A DNA stretch of 64,000 nucleotides from Glaciecola petra (GCF_031846345.1 NZ_JAVRHX010000001.1:992001-1056000), one strand, 5' to 3'; positions 1-9,290 are shown, counted from the first letter of the stretch. Numbers and translations: made by a program. Notes: generated by a model not told the origin, from the sequence alone.

Positions 1-687
1 TGCTTTGGTTTTGTAGGCAATAGGATGATCGAAGTTTATGGCCGTGAATCGGGAAGATTGGTGCTTGAAGGTGCCACTCCTGAGCGCATTGATAAAATAA
101 TCTATGATTTTGGGTTGCCAATGGGACCTTTCACTATGGGTGATATGGCTGGTTTAGATATTGGTTATTTTGTGCGCCAATCTAGAAAGGCATTCATTGA
201 ACATGATCCTTCATATTGTACCGTTGCAGATGAACTAGTTGAAGCCGGCAGAGTCGGCCTTAAAGTGGGTAAAGGCGTATATTTATATGAGCAGGGCAGT
301 CGTACACCTATTCCAGATCCAAGTGTCATTGAAATAGCGCAACGAAGAGCAAAAGAGTTAGGTATAGAGCAAAGGCAAATTAGTGACCAAGAAATTCTTG
401 AACGCTGTATTTACCCGCTCATTAATGAAGGCTTTGAAATACTCAAAGAAGGCATAGCTCAGCGAGCCAGCGATATAGATGTAATCTATGTTTATGGTTA
501 TGGATTCCCAGTGCATCGAGGTGGTCCAATGCAATATGCCGAAGAAATTGGTTTGCAAGAAATTGCTGACAAGATGCAACATTATCATGATTCACTAGGC
601 GAATACGGCAAGCATTGGTTTAAGCCTTCCGATCTGTTAGTTGAACTTGCTCAAAGTAAACAAGCCCTAGCCACCTATAAAAAGTAA
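1..687 (+). CDS. 3-hydroxyacyl-CoA dehydrogenase, C-terminal part (5' end outside window)
   Basis: The reading frame is open from base 1, so the gene starts upstream of the window. The first visible residues, CFGFVGNRM, are the junction from the NAD-binding fold to the C-terminal domain of 3-hydroxyacyl-CoA dehydrogenases. Two C-terminal dehydrogenase domains follow: one with GPFTMGDMAGLDIG and one with YGYGFPVHRGGPMQYAE. This doubled arrangement is typical of multifunctional FadB/FadJ-like or peroxisomal-type hydratase/dehydrogenases, which oxidise 3-hydroxyacyl-CoA with NAD in beta-oxidation. Whether an enoyl-CoA hydratase domain precedes it cannot be seen. An acyl-CoA dehydrogenase starts 51 bases downstream on the same strand, which supports a beta-oxidation operon. 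Confidence 0.9.
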   Translation, partial: CFGFVGNRMIEVYGRESGRLVLEGATPERIDKIIYDFGLPMGPFTMGDMAGLDIGYFVRQSRKAFIEHDPSYCTVADELVEAGRVGLKVGKGVYLYEQGSRTPIPDPSVIEIAQRRAKELGIEQRQISDQEILERCIYPLINEGFEILKEGIAQRASDIDVIYVYGYGFPVHRGGPMQYAEEIGLQEIADKMQHYHDSLGEYGKHWFKPSDLLVELAQSKQALATYKK

Positions 688-738
688 TTGGTTAGACTTA
701 AGAATTTTTGAATATTTAAATTAGAGGCAGTATTTCTT

Positions 739-2538
739 ATGCAAAATTATAAAGCGCCAGAACGAGACACTTTATTTGTTACCCAAGAGTTATTGGGTAT
801 GGAAGCGCATTACCAAGCGCTTGGGTTTGACGAGGTAAGTGAAGACCTAGTTAGGGCTATTTACACTGAAGCTGGTAAGTTTTCAGAAAATATATTGGCA
901 CCAATCAATGCTATTGGCGATCAAGAAGGATGTAAAATAGATGACGGCGTGGTAACAACACCAACAGGCTTTAAAGAAGCTTATGCACAGTATGTGGAAG
1001 GTGGATGGCCGTCGATGGCACACCCAGAAGAATTTGGTGGGCAGGGTCTTCCATACTCATTGGCGACGTCATTAGCAGAGTGGTTTTCGGGTGCCAATCA
1101 CTCTTGGGCAATGTATCCAGGCCTTAGCCAGGGATGCATGGAAACGTTAAAAAGTCATGGCACTGAAGAGCAACAAGCTTTATTTTTAGATAAATTAATA
1201 GAAGGCTCTTGGACCGGCACAATGTGCCTCACAGAACCTCATTGTGGTTCAGACTTAGGCATGCTTAAGTGTAAAGCAGAACCCAATGATGATGGTAGCT
1301 ATAGTCTAACGGGTACAAAAATATTTATTTCTGCAGGTGAACACGACATGTCAGAAAATATTATCCACATTGTACTTGCCAGATTGCCGGGCGCGCCAGC
1401 CGGAACGAAGGGTATTTCGCTTTTTATTGTGCCAAAATATAATCTTGATGAAAACGGCAATGTTGCAGACCGAAACACAGTTAAATGTGGTTCAATCGAA
1501 CATAAAATGGGAATTAAAGGTTCGGCAACTTGCGTGATGAATTTCGATGGTGCAAAAGCGCACCTAATTGGGCAAGAAAACCGTGGTCTAAACTGCATGT
1601 TCACCTTCATGAATATCGCTAGAATTGGAACCGGGGTTGAGGGCTTGTCAGCAATCGAAGCTGCATTTCAAGGGGCGCTAGCTTATGCGCAAGACCGGGT
1701 TCAATTCAGATCAATGAGTGGGGTTAAAAGTCCAGACAAACCAGCTGACCCAATTATTGTGCATCCCGATGTTAGACGTATGCTATTGACTCAAAAGTCT
1801 CTAGCCGAAGGTAATCGTGCGTTGGCAAACTACTGTATGAAATTAGTAGATGTGACTTGTTATAGTAAAGATGAATCGGATGTAAAACTAGCTGACGCGA
1901 AGCTCGCTTTGTTAACGCCTATAGTGAAAGCGTTTTTAACAGAAACTGCGCAAGAAGCAACTAGTTATGGGATGCAGGTTTATGGCGGTCACGGGTATAT
2001 AGCTGAATGGGGTATGGAGCAATTAGCAAGAGATACTCGCATTTGCACCATGTATGAGGGTACCACAGGAATTCAAGCGATAGACTTACTAGGTCGGAAG
2101 ATAATGGGTTCTAATGGTGAGTTACTCAATGTATTTACTCAAGAAATAAGAGACTATTGTACCGAAGTGCGTGGAAAATCTATGTTCAATGCTTGGACAA
2201 ATGCAATCGACTCGCACGTAGATGAATGGCAACAAATAACCAAAGATATAGGTTTGTCTGCAGCCAATAATCCAGAGGAGTTGGGTGCCGCGTCGGTAGA
2301 TTATTTAATGTTTTCAGGTTATGTAACGGTTGGTTATTTCTGGCTGAAAATGGCTGTGTTGGCGCAAGAAAAAATTGATCAAGGAAGCAGCGAATCAGAC
2401 TTTTATCAAGCGAAAATTCATACCGCTAAGTTTTATTTTGATCGCATGCTAACGCGCACACGTTCACTCGTTTCAGCTATTCATTCAGGCTCTGAAAACC
2501 TAATGCAAATGGACGCTGAACTGTTCAAAGTAGGCTAG
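739..2538 (+). CDS. Acyl-CoA dehydrogenase, long form with extra C-terminal domain
   Basis: This 599-residue protein has the N-terminal, middle and C-terminal domains of flavin acyl-CoA dehydrogenases, plus a C-terminal extension of about 130 residues as in the 600-residue subfamily that includes DmdC-like enzymes. MCLTEPHCGSDLG is the flavin/substrate motif. MYEGTTGIQAIDLLGRK carries the probable catalytic glutamate, E440. The reaction would be alpha,beta-dehydrogenation of an acyl-CoA; chain length cannot be read from sequence, and a methylmercaptopropionyl-CoA role is possible but unsupported by neighbours. It lies 51 bases after the hydroxyacyl-CoA dehydrogenase, probably co-transcribed, and ends at a strong hairpin terminator. 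Confidence 0.92.
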   Translation: MQNYKAPERDTLFVTQELLGMEAHYQALGFDEVSEDLVRAIYTEAGKFSENILAPINAIGDQEGCKIDDGVVTTPTGFKEAYAQYVEGGWPSMAHPEEFGGQGLPYSLATSLAEWFSGANHSWAMYPGLSQGCMETLKSHGTEEQQALFLDKLIEGSWTGTMCLTEPHCGSDLGMLKCKAEPNDDGSYSLTGTKIFISAGEHDMSENIIHIVLARLPGAPAGTKGISLFIVPKYNLDENGNVADRNTVKCGSIEHKMGIKGSATCVMNFDGAKAHLIGQENRGLNCMFTFMNIARIGTGVEGLSAIEAAFQGALAYAQDRVQFRSMSGVKSPDKPADPIIVHPDVRRMLLTQKSLAEGNRALANYCMKLVDVTCYSKDESDVKLADAKLALLTPIVKAFLTETAQEATSYGMQVYGGHGYIAEWGMEQLARDTRICTMYEGTTGIQAIDLLGRKIMGSNGELLNVFTQEIRDYCTEVRGKSMFNAWTNAIDSHVDEWQQITKDIGLSAANNPEELGAASVDYLMFSGYVTVGYFWLKMAVLAQEKIDQGSSESDFYQAKIHTAKFYFDRMLTRTRSLVSAIHSGSENLMQMDAELFKVG

Positions 2539-2556
2539 TAAATAAGCAAATAAATT

Positions 2557-2592
2557 AAAAAAGGCGAGTGGAATATTCCACTCGCCTTTTTT
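2557..2592. terminator. Bidirectional intrinsic terminator
   Basis: A perfect inverted repeat (GGCGAGTGG, AATATT centre, CCACTCGCC) is flanked by A6 and T6. It lies between the convergent acyl-CoA dehydrogenase and LysR genes and can serve both. Confidence 0.9.
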
Positions 2593-2611
2593 GATTATAT
2601 CGAGGAGTTTT

Positions 2612-3514
2612 TTAATCGGGCAAAAAGGCCTTAGATACTTCTTGAATTTGCTCTCTCATCCAATGATGAGAACTGTCGTGATCGGCACTGACATGCCAGT
2701 ATAAAAAATATTCAATAGGTGGTAATTCAAATGGCAGCTCATACATAGCTAAGTCGTAATGTTTAGCTAAATGATAAGGCAAACAGGCTATTAAATCGGT
2801 TTTGGATATTGCACTTGGTACGGTTAAAAAATGTTGGCCACGCATTACTACCTTACGCTTTTTATTAAGCTTATCTAAAGCGACATCAATTGGCCCTGGT
2901 CCTGTGCGACGGTTTGACACGTTTATTTGTCCTAACTTCAGAAAGCTTTCCATTGATAATTCATTCTTAATGACCGGATGGTTCTTGCGCGCTAGTACGA
3001 CAAATCTGTCTTTAGCAATTCGTTGTTTTTTCAAATAAGCGTCGGTAAACGTAGAAGCATCAGCAAAAAAGTCTAAATTCCCGCTAGCCATAGAAGATAC
3101 AACACGTTGTCTACTCATCTCATAGTTAGTCAATGTAATGTTAGGTGCAATATTTTGAAGCCTGGCAATTAAGCGAGGCATTATACTTACTTCTAACAAG
3201 TCTCTACTCGCAAAATTAAACGCTTTTGTAGACACTTCAGGTTCAAAAACATGACTTTGTTGAACACTCTTACGCAATAAGCCAAGTGCTTCTCTAGCGG
3301 GCACAATAATATTTTGAGCAACAGGTGTAGGTGTCATTGAGTGACCTGTCCTTACAAATAATGGGTCATTAAGCATTTCTCGTAATCGCGCCAAAGAATT
3401 GCTAACGGCTGGCTGAGTAATGCAAAGTACATCAGCAGCTTTGGTTAAACTACCAGCCGTATAAATTGCATCAAAAACGGCAAATAAATTTAAATCGATT
3501 CGGTGTAAATTCAT
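2612..3514 (-). CDS. LysR-family transcriptional regulator
   Basis: This 300-residue protein has an N-terminal winged helix-turn-helix (about residues 1-65; GSLTKAADVLCITQPAVSNSL is the helix-turn-helix core) and a periplasmic-binding-protein-like effector domain. The opening MNLHRIDLNLFAVFDAIY is typical of the NodD/SyrM-like branch. It is divergent from the MaoC hydratase with 136 bases between the starts, and LysR proteins usually control the divergent gene, so the hydratase is a plausible target. The start has an AAGGAT ribosome site a few bases upstream. The effector is unknown; a fatty-acyl signal would fit the neighbours but is inference. Confidence 0.9.
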   Translation of the reverse strand: MNLHRIDLNLFAVFDAIYTAGSLTKAADVLCITQPAVSNSLARLREMLNDPLFVRTGHSMTPTPVAQNIIVPAREALGLLRKSVQQSHVFEPEVSTKAFNFASRDLLEVSIMPRLIARLQNIAPNITLTNYEMSRQRVVSSMASGNLDFFADASTFTDAYLKKQRIAKDRFVVLARKNHPVIKNELSMESFLKLGQINVSNRRTGPGPIDVALDKLNKKRKVVMRGQHFLTVPSAISKTDLIACLPYHLAKHYDLAMYELPFELPPIEYFLYWHVSADHDSSHHWMREQIQEVSKAFLPD

Positions 3515-3650
3515 CTAATAAGATCCTTGCAATATGTCCAACGTATTAATAATTCCTTAACAAAATATTTAAATTTTTTGCGTTTACGTGCTATAAATAT
3601 TATTAATAGTTAAAAGAATGTTTAATTAGTATGGGTAATAATAATATAAA

Positions 3651-4091
3651 ATGAAAATAGATCAATTAACAATTGGTGTACGTTTAGAAAATGAACAATT
3701 TTTTACCGTTACACAAGAACAAATAAATCAATTCGCCGAAGCAACCGGTGATCATCAATGGATACATCTTGATGCTGAAAGGTGTGCTCAATTTAGTCCT
3801 TATAAATCAACTATAGCTCATGGCTTCTTGACTGTGTCTCTTATGCCTAAGATGTTTGCAGAGTGTTTAGAAATAGACGAAAGCAAAACGACTATGATTA
3901 ATTATGGGATGGACCAATTACGATTTATCGAAGCTGTAAGAGTCAACGATGAAATAAAATACAGTTTTACTTTAGAAAATATAGAGAAAAAACCTCATGG
4001 AGATCTTTACAAGTTTAATGGTCAAGTATTAATAAAGGGACGAGAAAAACCGGCTTTAATAGGCGTGTTTTTGTCTCTTATACTCCGTTAA
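3651..4091 (+). CDS. MaoC-family (R)-enoyl-CoA hydratase-like protein
   Basis: This 146-residue single hot-dog-fold protein carries the hydratase signature FAEATGDHQWIHLD, with catalytic dyad D34 and H39, followed by IAHGFLTVSLMP. The length matches PhaJ-type (R)-specific enoyl-CoA hydratases, which turn trans-2-enoyl-CoA into (R)-3-hydroxyacyl-CoA and can divert beta-oxidation intermediates to polyhydroxyalkanoate. No PHA synthase is in the window, so that role is not established. It lies divergent from a LysR regulator and close to beta-oxidation genes. The ribosome site is weak. Confidence 0.87.
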   Translation: MKIDQLTIGVRLENEQFFTVTQEQINQFAEATGDHQWIHLDAERCAQFSPYKSTIAHGFLTVSLMPKMFAECLEIDESKTTMINYGMDQLRFIEAVRVNDEIKYSFTLENIEKKPHGDLYKFNGQVLIKGREKPALIGVFLSLILR

Positions 4092-4267
4092 TAATGTGAA
4101 CAGGTTAGACCATCTGTTTTAGTGATGCGATCAAATAAATAACAATTTATTTACAAATACTTGATCTACGCCTACTATCAGTAGGGTATAAGTCAATGGT
4201 TACACACAAGAAACTTAAAACAGTAACGCACCTTAGCAAATTTTAAAGTGCGATTTGGGGGAATAAA

Positions 4268-6922
4268 ATGAAACTGTCTACAAAAAGAACTGCTATTGCC
4301 GCGTTTGTGGCAACTCAATTGTTTACGTTACCGACAAGTGTTTTTGCGCAAGAAGAAGCGAGTGAAGATGATGACGTCGAACTCATCATGGTCACTGGTA
4401 GTTTTGTGCGACGAAGCGAAAACTTTGAATCACCTTCGCCGTTAGCAGTTGTTGACGCGACTGCCATTGAGGCAATTGGCGCAAAAAATATTAGCGATAT
4501 TACACAAACGTTAACGATTAATACGGGTGCTGAAAATACCCCCGATGCATTTACGCAAAATGCGACTGCTGGCACATCAAACATTAATTTAAGAGGTTTA
4601 GGTGTTGCGTCAACGCTTGTATTATTAAACAACAAACGACAGGTAGTAAATTCGCAACCAAATAATGGTGGAGTGAACTTCGTAGATACAAGCTCTTTAG
4701 TGCCAATGATTGCAATAAATCGTATGGAAGTAGTAAAAGATGGCGCTTCAGCTTTATATGGTTCAGATGCTGTTGCTGGGGTGGTTAACTTTATTACTAA
4801 AAAGAATTATGACGGTGCCTCAGTAACATTAGATTATCAAGATGGCGCACATGGCAATAACAAAGAATATATTTTGCAAGGTCTTTGGGGCACTGTAGGA
4901 GACGATAGCACCTTAATGGCCGCAATTAGCTACACCAACCGTAGCCCCTTGATTACTTCAGACAGACGATTAAGTCGTCCCCAAGATGATACTAGTTCTT
5001 TAGGTATGCCGGGTGCATTTTTCATTTTACCGCCTATTACAGCAGCACCTACACCTATTATTGATCCGGGATGTTCTACGTTTGGTGGTTCACCTATCCT
5101 TTTGGCTCCTGCTGGAGCAGGTCCAAGTGGAACAGATGTTGGTTTTTGTGGGTTTGATTTTGGCTCAACTTATTCTCTAGTACCTGATGAATCGCGTGTT
5201 AACGCCTATTTTAGGGGTACTAAAGAATTAGGCGATACTATGGAGTGGGTGACTGAAGTCAGTTATGCGCGCAATAGAGCGGAACGTGGTGGTTCGCCTT
5301 CATTTCCAATTTTGACTCTACCCACAGTGCCCGCTGATCACCCTGATAATTTCTTTGGCTTTCCGGTATCGTTTTTCGGCAGGGAGTTAGGTAATGGTCA
5401 ACCAGGCGATCCTGCTCGTACCGAATCAGACACTTTCCGCTTTAGCACCATGGTCCAAGGCGAGTTAGATTCAGGATTTTGGGAAGTCAGTTATACAAGA
5501 GCTACTAACGACTTTTACTTTACTGTTCGGGATACCTTGGCTCAAGATTTTCAAGACGCTTTGCGCGGATTCGGTGGTTTAAATTGTAACCGTACTGATC
5601 CCGCTGCAGTTGCAGGCGAGGGGGGGTGTGAATATTTTAATCCATTCTCTTCAAACTTTGTTTCGCCTAACTCTCAAGCGGTTATAGATTCCTTTACCGC
5701 ACGTCAGGAAATTGATTCAAGATCAAATCTTGAGGTGGTTGAAGCATTTATATCGACAGATTGGTTTGAAATGGATGGTGGTTCAGCTGGTCTTGCGGTG
5801 GGTGCTCAATATCGTTATCAAGATTTAACTCAAGATTACGACGATCTTTCGAATCAGGACCGATTTGCATTCGTTATTGGTAATGCCGATATATATGGTG
5901 AGCAAGATGTCGTTGCTCTATTTGGTGAATTAGCCATGCCGGTTAGCGATAATTTGGATGTGCAAATTGCGTTACGTTATGAAGACTACGGCGGTACTAC
6001 CGGTGACACAATCGACCCTAAAATTGCAGCTTCTTGGCGGGTTACAGATGATTTTTCTGTTAGAGCATCGTGGTCAACATCGTTTCGCGCACCGTCTATT
6101 TTTCAACGCGATGGTGGCGCGACTAGCCTCAATCAAATGGTTGACCCATTAACGGGGGCCGCAGCATTTGCTGCAGCGCGCGCGTCTGGCAACGAAGACT
6201 TAGTACCTGAAGAATCCACTGCATATAATATGGGTATTTCATTGGAACTGGTTGAAGATTGGTCCTTAGAGGTAGATTATTGGAACTTTGACTTTGAAAA
6301 TTTGATTATTCAAGAAAGCTTCCAAGCGATATTAAACGCCAACCCTCAAGATACTACAAGGGTAATACGAGCAGGCGATCCATTAAATGGCCCGTTATTG
6401 CAAGTTAATACAACCTACGTTAATGCAAGTTCTTTAGAAACCAGTGGGCTTGATATAGTGACAAGCTATGAGATTGACACTGACGTAGGCGCGTTTACAC
6501 CATCAATTAGCGCGACGTTTGTGACAAAATATGATTTAGTTGACCCACAGGCTGGCAACATTGATGGTGCAGGTAGTAGAAACTTTAATAATATTGGTGT
6601 GTCTAGTCCCGAATTGAGAATGAATGTTGGTTTGAATTGGCAACATGAAAATCATTCAGCAAATATATTCTTCCGCTATATTGATGGCTATGACGATGAC
6701 CAAAATGACTTGCCTATTGATAGCCATACTACTATTGATGCGCAATATAATATGGATGTTGGAGCAATGTTTGATACAGAAAATGCTTATGTATTAACGG
6801 TAGGTGGAATTAACCTTACTGACGAAAATCCGCCACAAGTCTTCACTAATGGTGGTTTTGATTCTAAAGTTCATGATCCTCGCGGACGTCAACTTTATGT
6901 CAGACTAGCGGTTGGTTTTTAG
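4268..6922 (+). CDS. TonB-dependent outer-membrane receptor
   Basis: This 884-residue protein has a signal peptide ending near FAQEEA (about residue 28), a TonB-box-like segment (VELIMVTGS), and a plug domain from about residue 45 to 180 (INLRGLGVASTLVLLNNKR and DGASALYGSDAVAGVVNFI). A long beta-barrel follows, ending in the aromatic terminus VRLAVGF. These features place it in the outer membrane as an energised importer. The long loops and marine background suggest an oligosaccharide, peptide or siderophore substrate, but nothing nearby identifies it. A GGGGGAATAAA ribosome site precedes the ATG and a terminator follows, so it is probably monocistronic. Confidence 0.93.
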   Translation: MKLSTKRTAIAAFVATQLFTLPTSVFAQEEASEDDDVELIMVTGSFVRRSENFESPSPLAVVDATAIEAIGAKNISDITQTLTINTGAENTPDAFTQNATAGTSNINLRGLGVASTLVLLNNKRQVVNSQPNNGGVNFVDTSSLVPMIAINRMEVVKDGASALYGSDAVAGVVNFITKKNYDGASVTLDYQDGAHGNNKEYILQGLWGTVGDDSTLMAAISYTNRSPLITSDRRLSRPQDDTSSLGMPGAFFILPPITAAPTPIIDPGCSTFGGSPILLAPAGAGPSGTDVGFCGFDFGSTYSLVPDESRVNAYFRGTKELGDTMEWVTEVSYARNRAERGGSPSFPILTLPTVPADHPDNFFGFPVSFFGRELGNGQPGDPARTESDTFRFSTMVQGELDSGFWEVSYTRATNDFYFTVRDTLAQDFQDALRGFGGLNCNRTDPAAVAGEGGCEYFNPFSSNFVSPNSQAVIDSFTARQEIDSRSNLEVVEAFISTDWFEMDGGSAGLAVGAQYRYQDLTQDYDDLSNQDRFAFVIGNADIYGEQDVVALFGELAMPVSDNLDVQIALRYEDYGGTTGDTIDPKIAASWRVTDDFSVRASWSTSFRAPSIFQRDGGATSLNQMVDPLTGAAAFAAARASGNEDLVPEESTAYNMGISLELVEDWSLEVDYWNFDFENLIIQESFQAILNANPQDTTRVIRAGDPLNGPLLQVNTTYVNASSLETSGLDIVTSYEIDTDVGAFTPSISATFVTKYDLVDPQAGNIDGAGSRNFNNIGVSSPELRMNVGLNWQHENHSANIFFRYIDGYDDDQNDLPIDSHTTIDAQYNMDVGAMFDTENAYVLTVGGINLTDENPPQVFTNGGFDSKVHDPRGRQLYVRLAVGF

Positions 6923-6936
6923 TAGTTACAAATGAT

Positions 6937-6967
6937 AAAAATAGCTCCTTAATGGGGCTATTTTTTT
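6937..6967 (+). terminator. Intrinsic terminator after TonB receptor
   Basis: The stem AAAAATAGCTCC/GGGGCTATTTTT has a small TTAAT loop and runs into a T tract, 15 bases after the stop codon. Confidence 0.8.
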
Positions 6968-7109
6968 GATCTATTGACGCTGTTTTATTTGTATATGTGA
7001 GGTAGTACATGATTGTTACATCTTATGCTATGGCATATAGTATGTAGATTATTACAGCCTACCCACACAAAATAATACAAAACAAAATAAGACAAAAAGG
7101 AAATGCTAA

Positions 7110-7412
7110 ATGGCGAATAAATTAGAGTCTGATGCGATTAAATGGCATTTGGAGGAATTAAATAAACTTGTGCAAGACAATCCATGGACACTGCAAGACG
7201 GTAAGCTTTGTAAAACCTTTGTCTTTAAAAGTTTTATTCGGGCGTTTGGATGGATGTCGCAAATAGCGATTTGGGCTGAAAAATTAAAGCATCATCCTGA
7301 ATGGTTTAATGTTTACAATAAAGTGGAGGTTAAGTTAGTCACTCATGATGTAGACGGTATTAGTGATCTGGATTTTGAATTAGCGAAAAAAATGGAATTG
7401 TATAAAGTATAA
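7110..7412 (+). CDS. phhB: Pterin-4a-carbinolamine dehydratase family protein
   Basis: This 100-residue protein shows the family core EKLKHHPEWFNVYNKV followed by VKLVTHDVDGISDLD. The two adjacent histidines, the third in THD and the aspartate form the active site. In bacteria it recycles the 4a-hydroxypterin cofactor made by phenylalanine hydroxylase (phhA), or acts in pterin turnover; phhA is not in this window. The ATG has an AAAAGGAAA ribosome site, and the gene stands alone. Confidence 0.88.
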   Translation: MANKLESDAIKWHLEELNKLVQDNPWTLQDGKLCKTFVFKSFIRAFGWMSQIAIWAEKLKHHPEWFNVYNKVEVKLVTHDVDGISDLDFELAKKMELYKV

Positions 7413-7480
7413 GTAAATTACGAATTAAAGGCTCTTTGAACAAAGTTTAGGCATTCGATTTTTATTTTATTGTTTAATCC

Positions 7481-7508
7481 TTGCATACTGAAATCTGCTA
7501 TGTATAAT
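7481..7508 (+). promoter_or_regulatory. Promoter of the initiator tRNA gene
   Basis: TTGCAT (7481-7486), a 16-base spacer and a perfect TATAAT (7503-7508) are followed by a GC-rich stretch CGCCCACC, a discriminator type common at stringently controlled stable-RNA promoters. The tRNA starts about 60 bases further on. Confidence 0.75.
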
Positions 7509-7577
7509 ACGCCCACCTTGAGACGAGGCATTATACTTTAGATGTGTAACTGCTTAATTTCGGGACCAGAATTCAAG

Positions 7578-7654
<77 letters not shown>

Positions 7655-7658
7655 CATT

Positions 7659-7688
7659 AAAAACCAACGCATCAGCGTTGGTTTTTTT
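7659..7688 (+). terminator. Intrinsic terminator of tRNA-fMet
   Basis: AAACCAACGC, loop ATCA, GCGTTGGTTT and a T tract begin 4 bases after the tRNA. The hairpin makes the tRNA a separate transcript from the downstream rimP operon. Confidence 0.88.
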
Positions 7689-7730
7689 GCATTTAGATTT
7701 ATGAAAAATATTTTCCACACCGTATTAGAG

Positions 7731-8405
7731 TTAAGAAACAAGCTCTGATTGCATAGACCACTTGATAAGCTCTACTCGATTTCTACAAGATGTTTTCTTA
7801 AAAATGCTATAAATATGGGTTTTCACGGTATTAAGACTAATATGTAATTTGTCGGCAATTTCCTGATTTTTAGCCCCATCTTGTATCAAACTAACGACTA
7901 ATAGTTCTCGTTTAGATAATATATTGTGAGTTAAGCTTTTGTGTTTTTCGGCGTGGTTATTTTGCGTAACTAAAGGCAGCAATTCTTGGACCATGTGTTC
8001 CATTGTGGCGCGCTTAAACCAAAGCTTTCCAGCTTTAACTTGTTGTATACCTTTTACAATTAGATCGATTGGATCATGCGAATAAAATACTCCCGTAATC
8101 CCATGCTTTAACATGCTACTTTCATTACTTGCCATTGATTGGTCTAGGCCAACGATAACAATTTTACGATGCTCGCACTTTTCACGATAAGTGTAGAGTG
8201 TTTTTGCGTTCAATTTAGTATCTTTAAAATCGATATATACAATAGCTTGCGCGCTAATATTCGCAAAGTCACACTGACTTGTTTGTATCTTTACCTGATA
8301 AGCGCATGTTTTTAACAAATCTGCGAAACATAAAGTTTCTTTACTACCATCCATGTTATTGCGTTCTGTATCGTGGACAACATAGAGGGCTTGAGATACT
8401 TTCAT
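7731..8405 (-). CDS. CsgD/VpsT-like LuxR-type transcriptional regulator
   Basis: This 224-residue protein has a degenerate receiver-like domain (about residues 1-140) and a LuxR-type helix-turn-helix (about 160-224; LSKRELLVVSLIQDGAKNQE, then NTVKTHIYSIFKK). The GVFYSHDPIDLIVKGIQQV stretch and overall layout resemble E. coli CsgD and Vibrio VpsT, biofilm-matrix regulators. VpsT binds c-di-GMP through W[FLM][TS]R; here the matching position reads WFKR (residues 129-132), with Lys replacing Thr/Ser. No phospho-acceptor Asp is evident. A curli or polysaccharide target is inference, as no matrix genes are in the window. It sits between tRNA-fMet and rimP on the opposite strand. Confidence 0.85.
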   Translation of the reverse strand: MKVSQALYVVHDTERNNMDGSKETLCFADLLKTCAYQVKIQTSQCDFANISAQAIVYIDFKDTKLNAKTLYTYREKCEHRKIVIVGLDQSMASNESSMLKHGITGVFYSHDPIDLIVKGIQQVKAGKLWFKRATMEHMVQELLPLVTQNNHAEKHKSLTHNILSKRELLVVSLIQDGAKNQEIADKLHISLNTVKTHIYSIFKKTSCRNRVELIKWSMQSELVS

Positions 8406-8641
8406 TAATTTAAAATCCGTTTTATCTAAGATGTTTTAATGTTTATAGTGTAAGAAGATACGCATATTTTGTGTTTGCATCAAGGCTATTGATTATTTAT
8501 ATTTGCGATGTGATGTAGACCCTTGTATACTTGCCCGCAATAACGAACTCCCTGTTGGTAATAGCAATTTTAGTAGGCGATTTTTAGTATAAAATTTGCC
8601 ACTTAAGGTAAGCTTTTACCAAGTTTCAAAGTAACGTTAAC

Positions 8642-8743
8642 ACAAGCGGGATAACAACAATTATTATGTGGTTAATCCTTAAATAGCGTGGTGTATTACG
8701 CCATGGCTATTCTTAGATAGCTCCGCTTGTTCGGGGCTTTTTT
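8642..8743 (+). promoter_or_regulatory. Attenuator-like leader upstream of rimP
   Basis: A 7-base-pair hairpin (AGCTCCG 8719-8725, loop CTTGTT, CGGGGCT 8732-8738) runs straight into T6, as an intrinsic terminator. Bases 8642-8649 (ACAAGCGG) are exactly complementary to 8723-8730 (CCGCTTGT), the left arm plus loop, and could form an alternative antiterminator. No gene on this strand ends just before it, so it is a premature terminator in the rimP-nusA-infB transcript. NusA is known to regulate its own operon in E. coli through leader termination. Confidence 0.6.
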
Positions 8744-8787
8744 GTTTGTTTTGTTCAGGTTTTAGCCTATTAAAACAAAGTTTGTAC

Positions 8788-8808
8788 GGGGCTGTTTGCC
8801 CTTTTTTT
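8788..8808 (+). terminator. Second terminator-like hairpin in the rimP leader
   Basis: GGGC (8789-8792), loop TGTTT and GCCC (8798-8801) are followed by T7. It ends about 12 bases before the rimP ribosome site. The stem is short, so strength is uncertain. Confidence 0.55.
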
Positions 8809-8831
8809 GTATGTAAAAAGTGGAGTTGGGA

Positions 8832-9290
8832 TTGTCACAACTTGAAAAAAAATTAAATGCAATGCTCGACGCACCGGTATCAGCCGCGGGCTACGAGCTA
8901 TTGGGTGTTGAATTTGTAAGAGCCGGTAAGCATTCAACACTGAGGGTATATATTGATTCTGAGAATGGTATTGAAGTTGATGATTGTGCTGAAGTAAGTC
9001 ATCAGGTTAGTGCGGTGTTAGATGTAGAAGATCCAATCAGCACCGAGTATAACTTAGAAGTATCATCTCCTGGTATGGATAGACCCTTATTTAAACCATC
9101 TCATTATGCAAGTGTTATAAATGAAATAATTGATTTACGTTTGTCGATGCCACTAGAAGGACGACGTAATTATAAAGGCACGTTGCTTGCTTGTAATGAA
9201 GACAGTTTTACCATTGAAGTAGATAAAGAACGATTCGAATTAGCATATGACAATGTACAAAAAGCTAATTTGGTACCAAATTTTGATTAA
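8832..9290 (+). CDS. rimP: Ribosome maturation factor RimP
   Basis: RimP assists 30S subunit assembly. The protein is very close to E. coli RimP: DSENGIEVDDCAEVSHQVSA, YNLEVSSPGMDRPLF and the ending NVQKANLVPNF. I place the start at TTG 8832 rather than the in-frame GTG at 8820. The TTG gives LSQLEKKL, aligning with E. coli MSTLEQKL, and a GTGGAG ribosome site lies 6 bases before it; the GTG at 8820 is itself part of that site. This yields 152 residues (E. coli 150). It is the first gene of the rimP-nusA-infB operon, 36 bases before nusA, behind two terminator-like leader hairpins. Confidence 0.93.
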   Translation: MSQLEKKLNAMLDAPVSAAGYELLGVEFVRAGKHSTLRVYIDSENGIEVDDCAEVSHQVSAVLDVEDPISTEYNLEVSSPGMDRPLFKPSHYASVINEIIDLRLSMPLEGRRNYKGTLLACNEDSFTIEVDKERFELAYDNVQKANLVPNFD

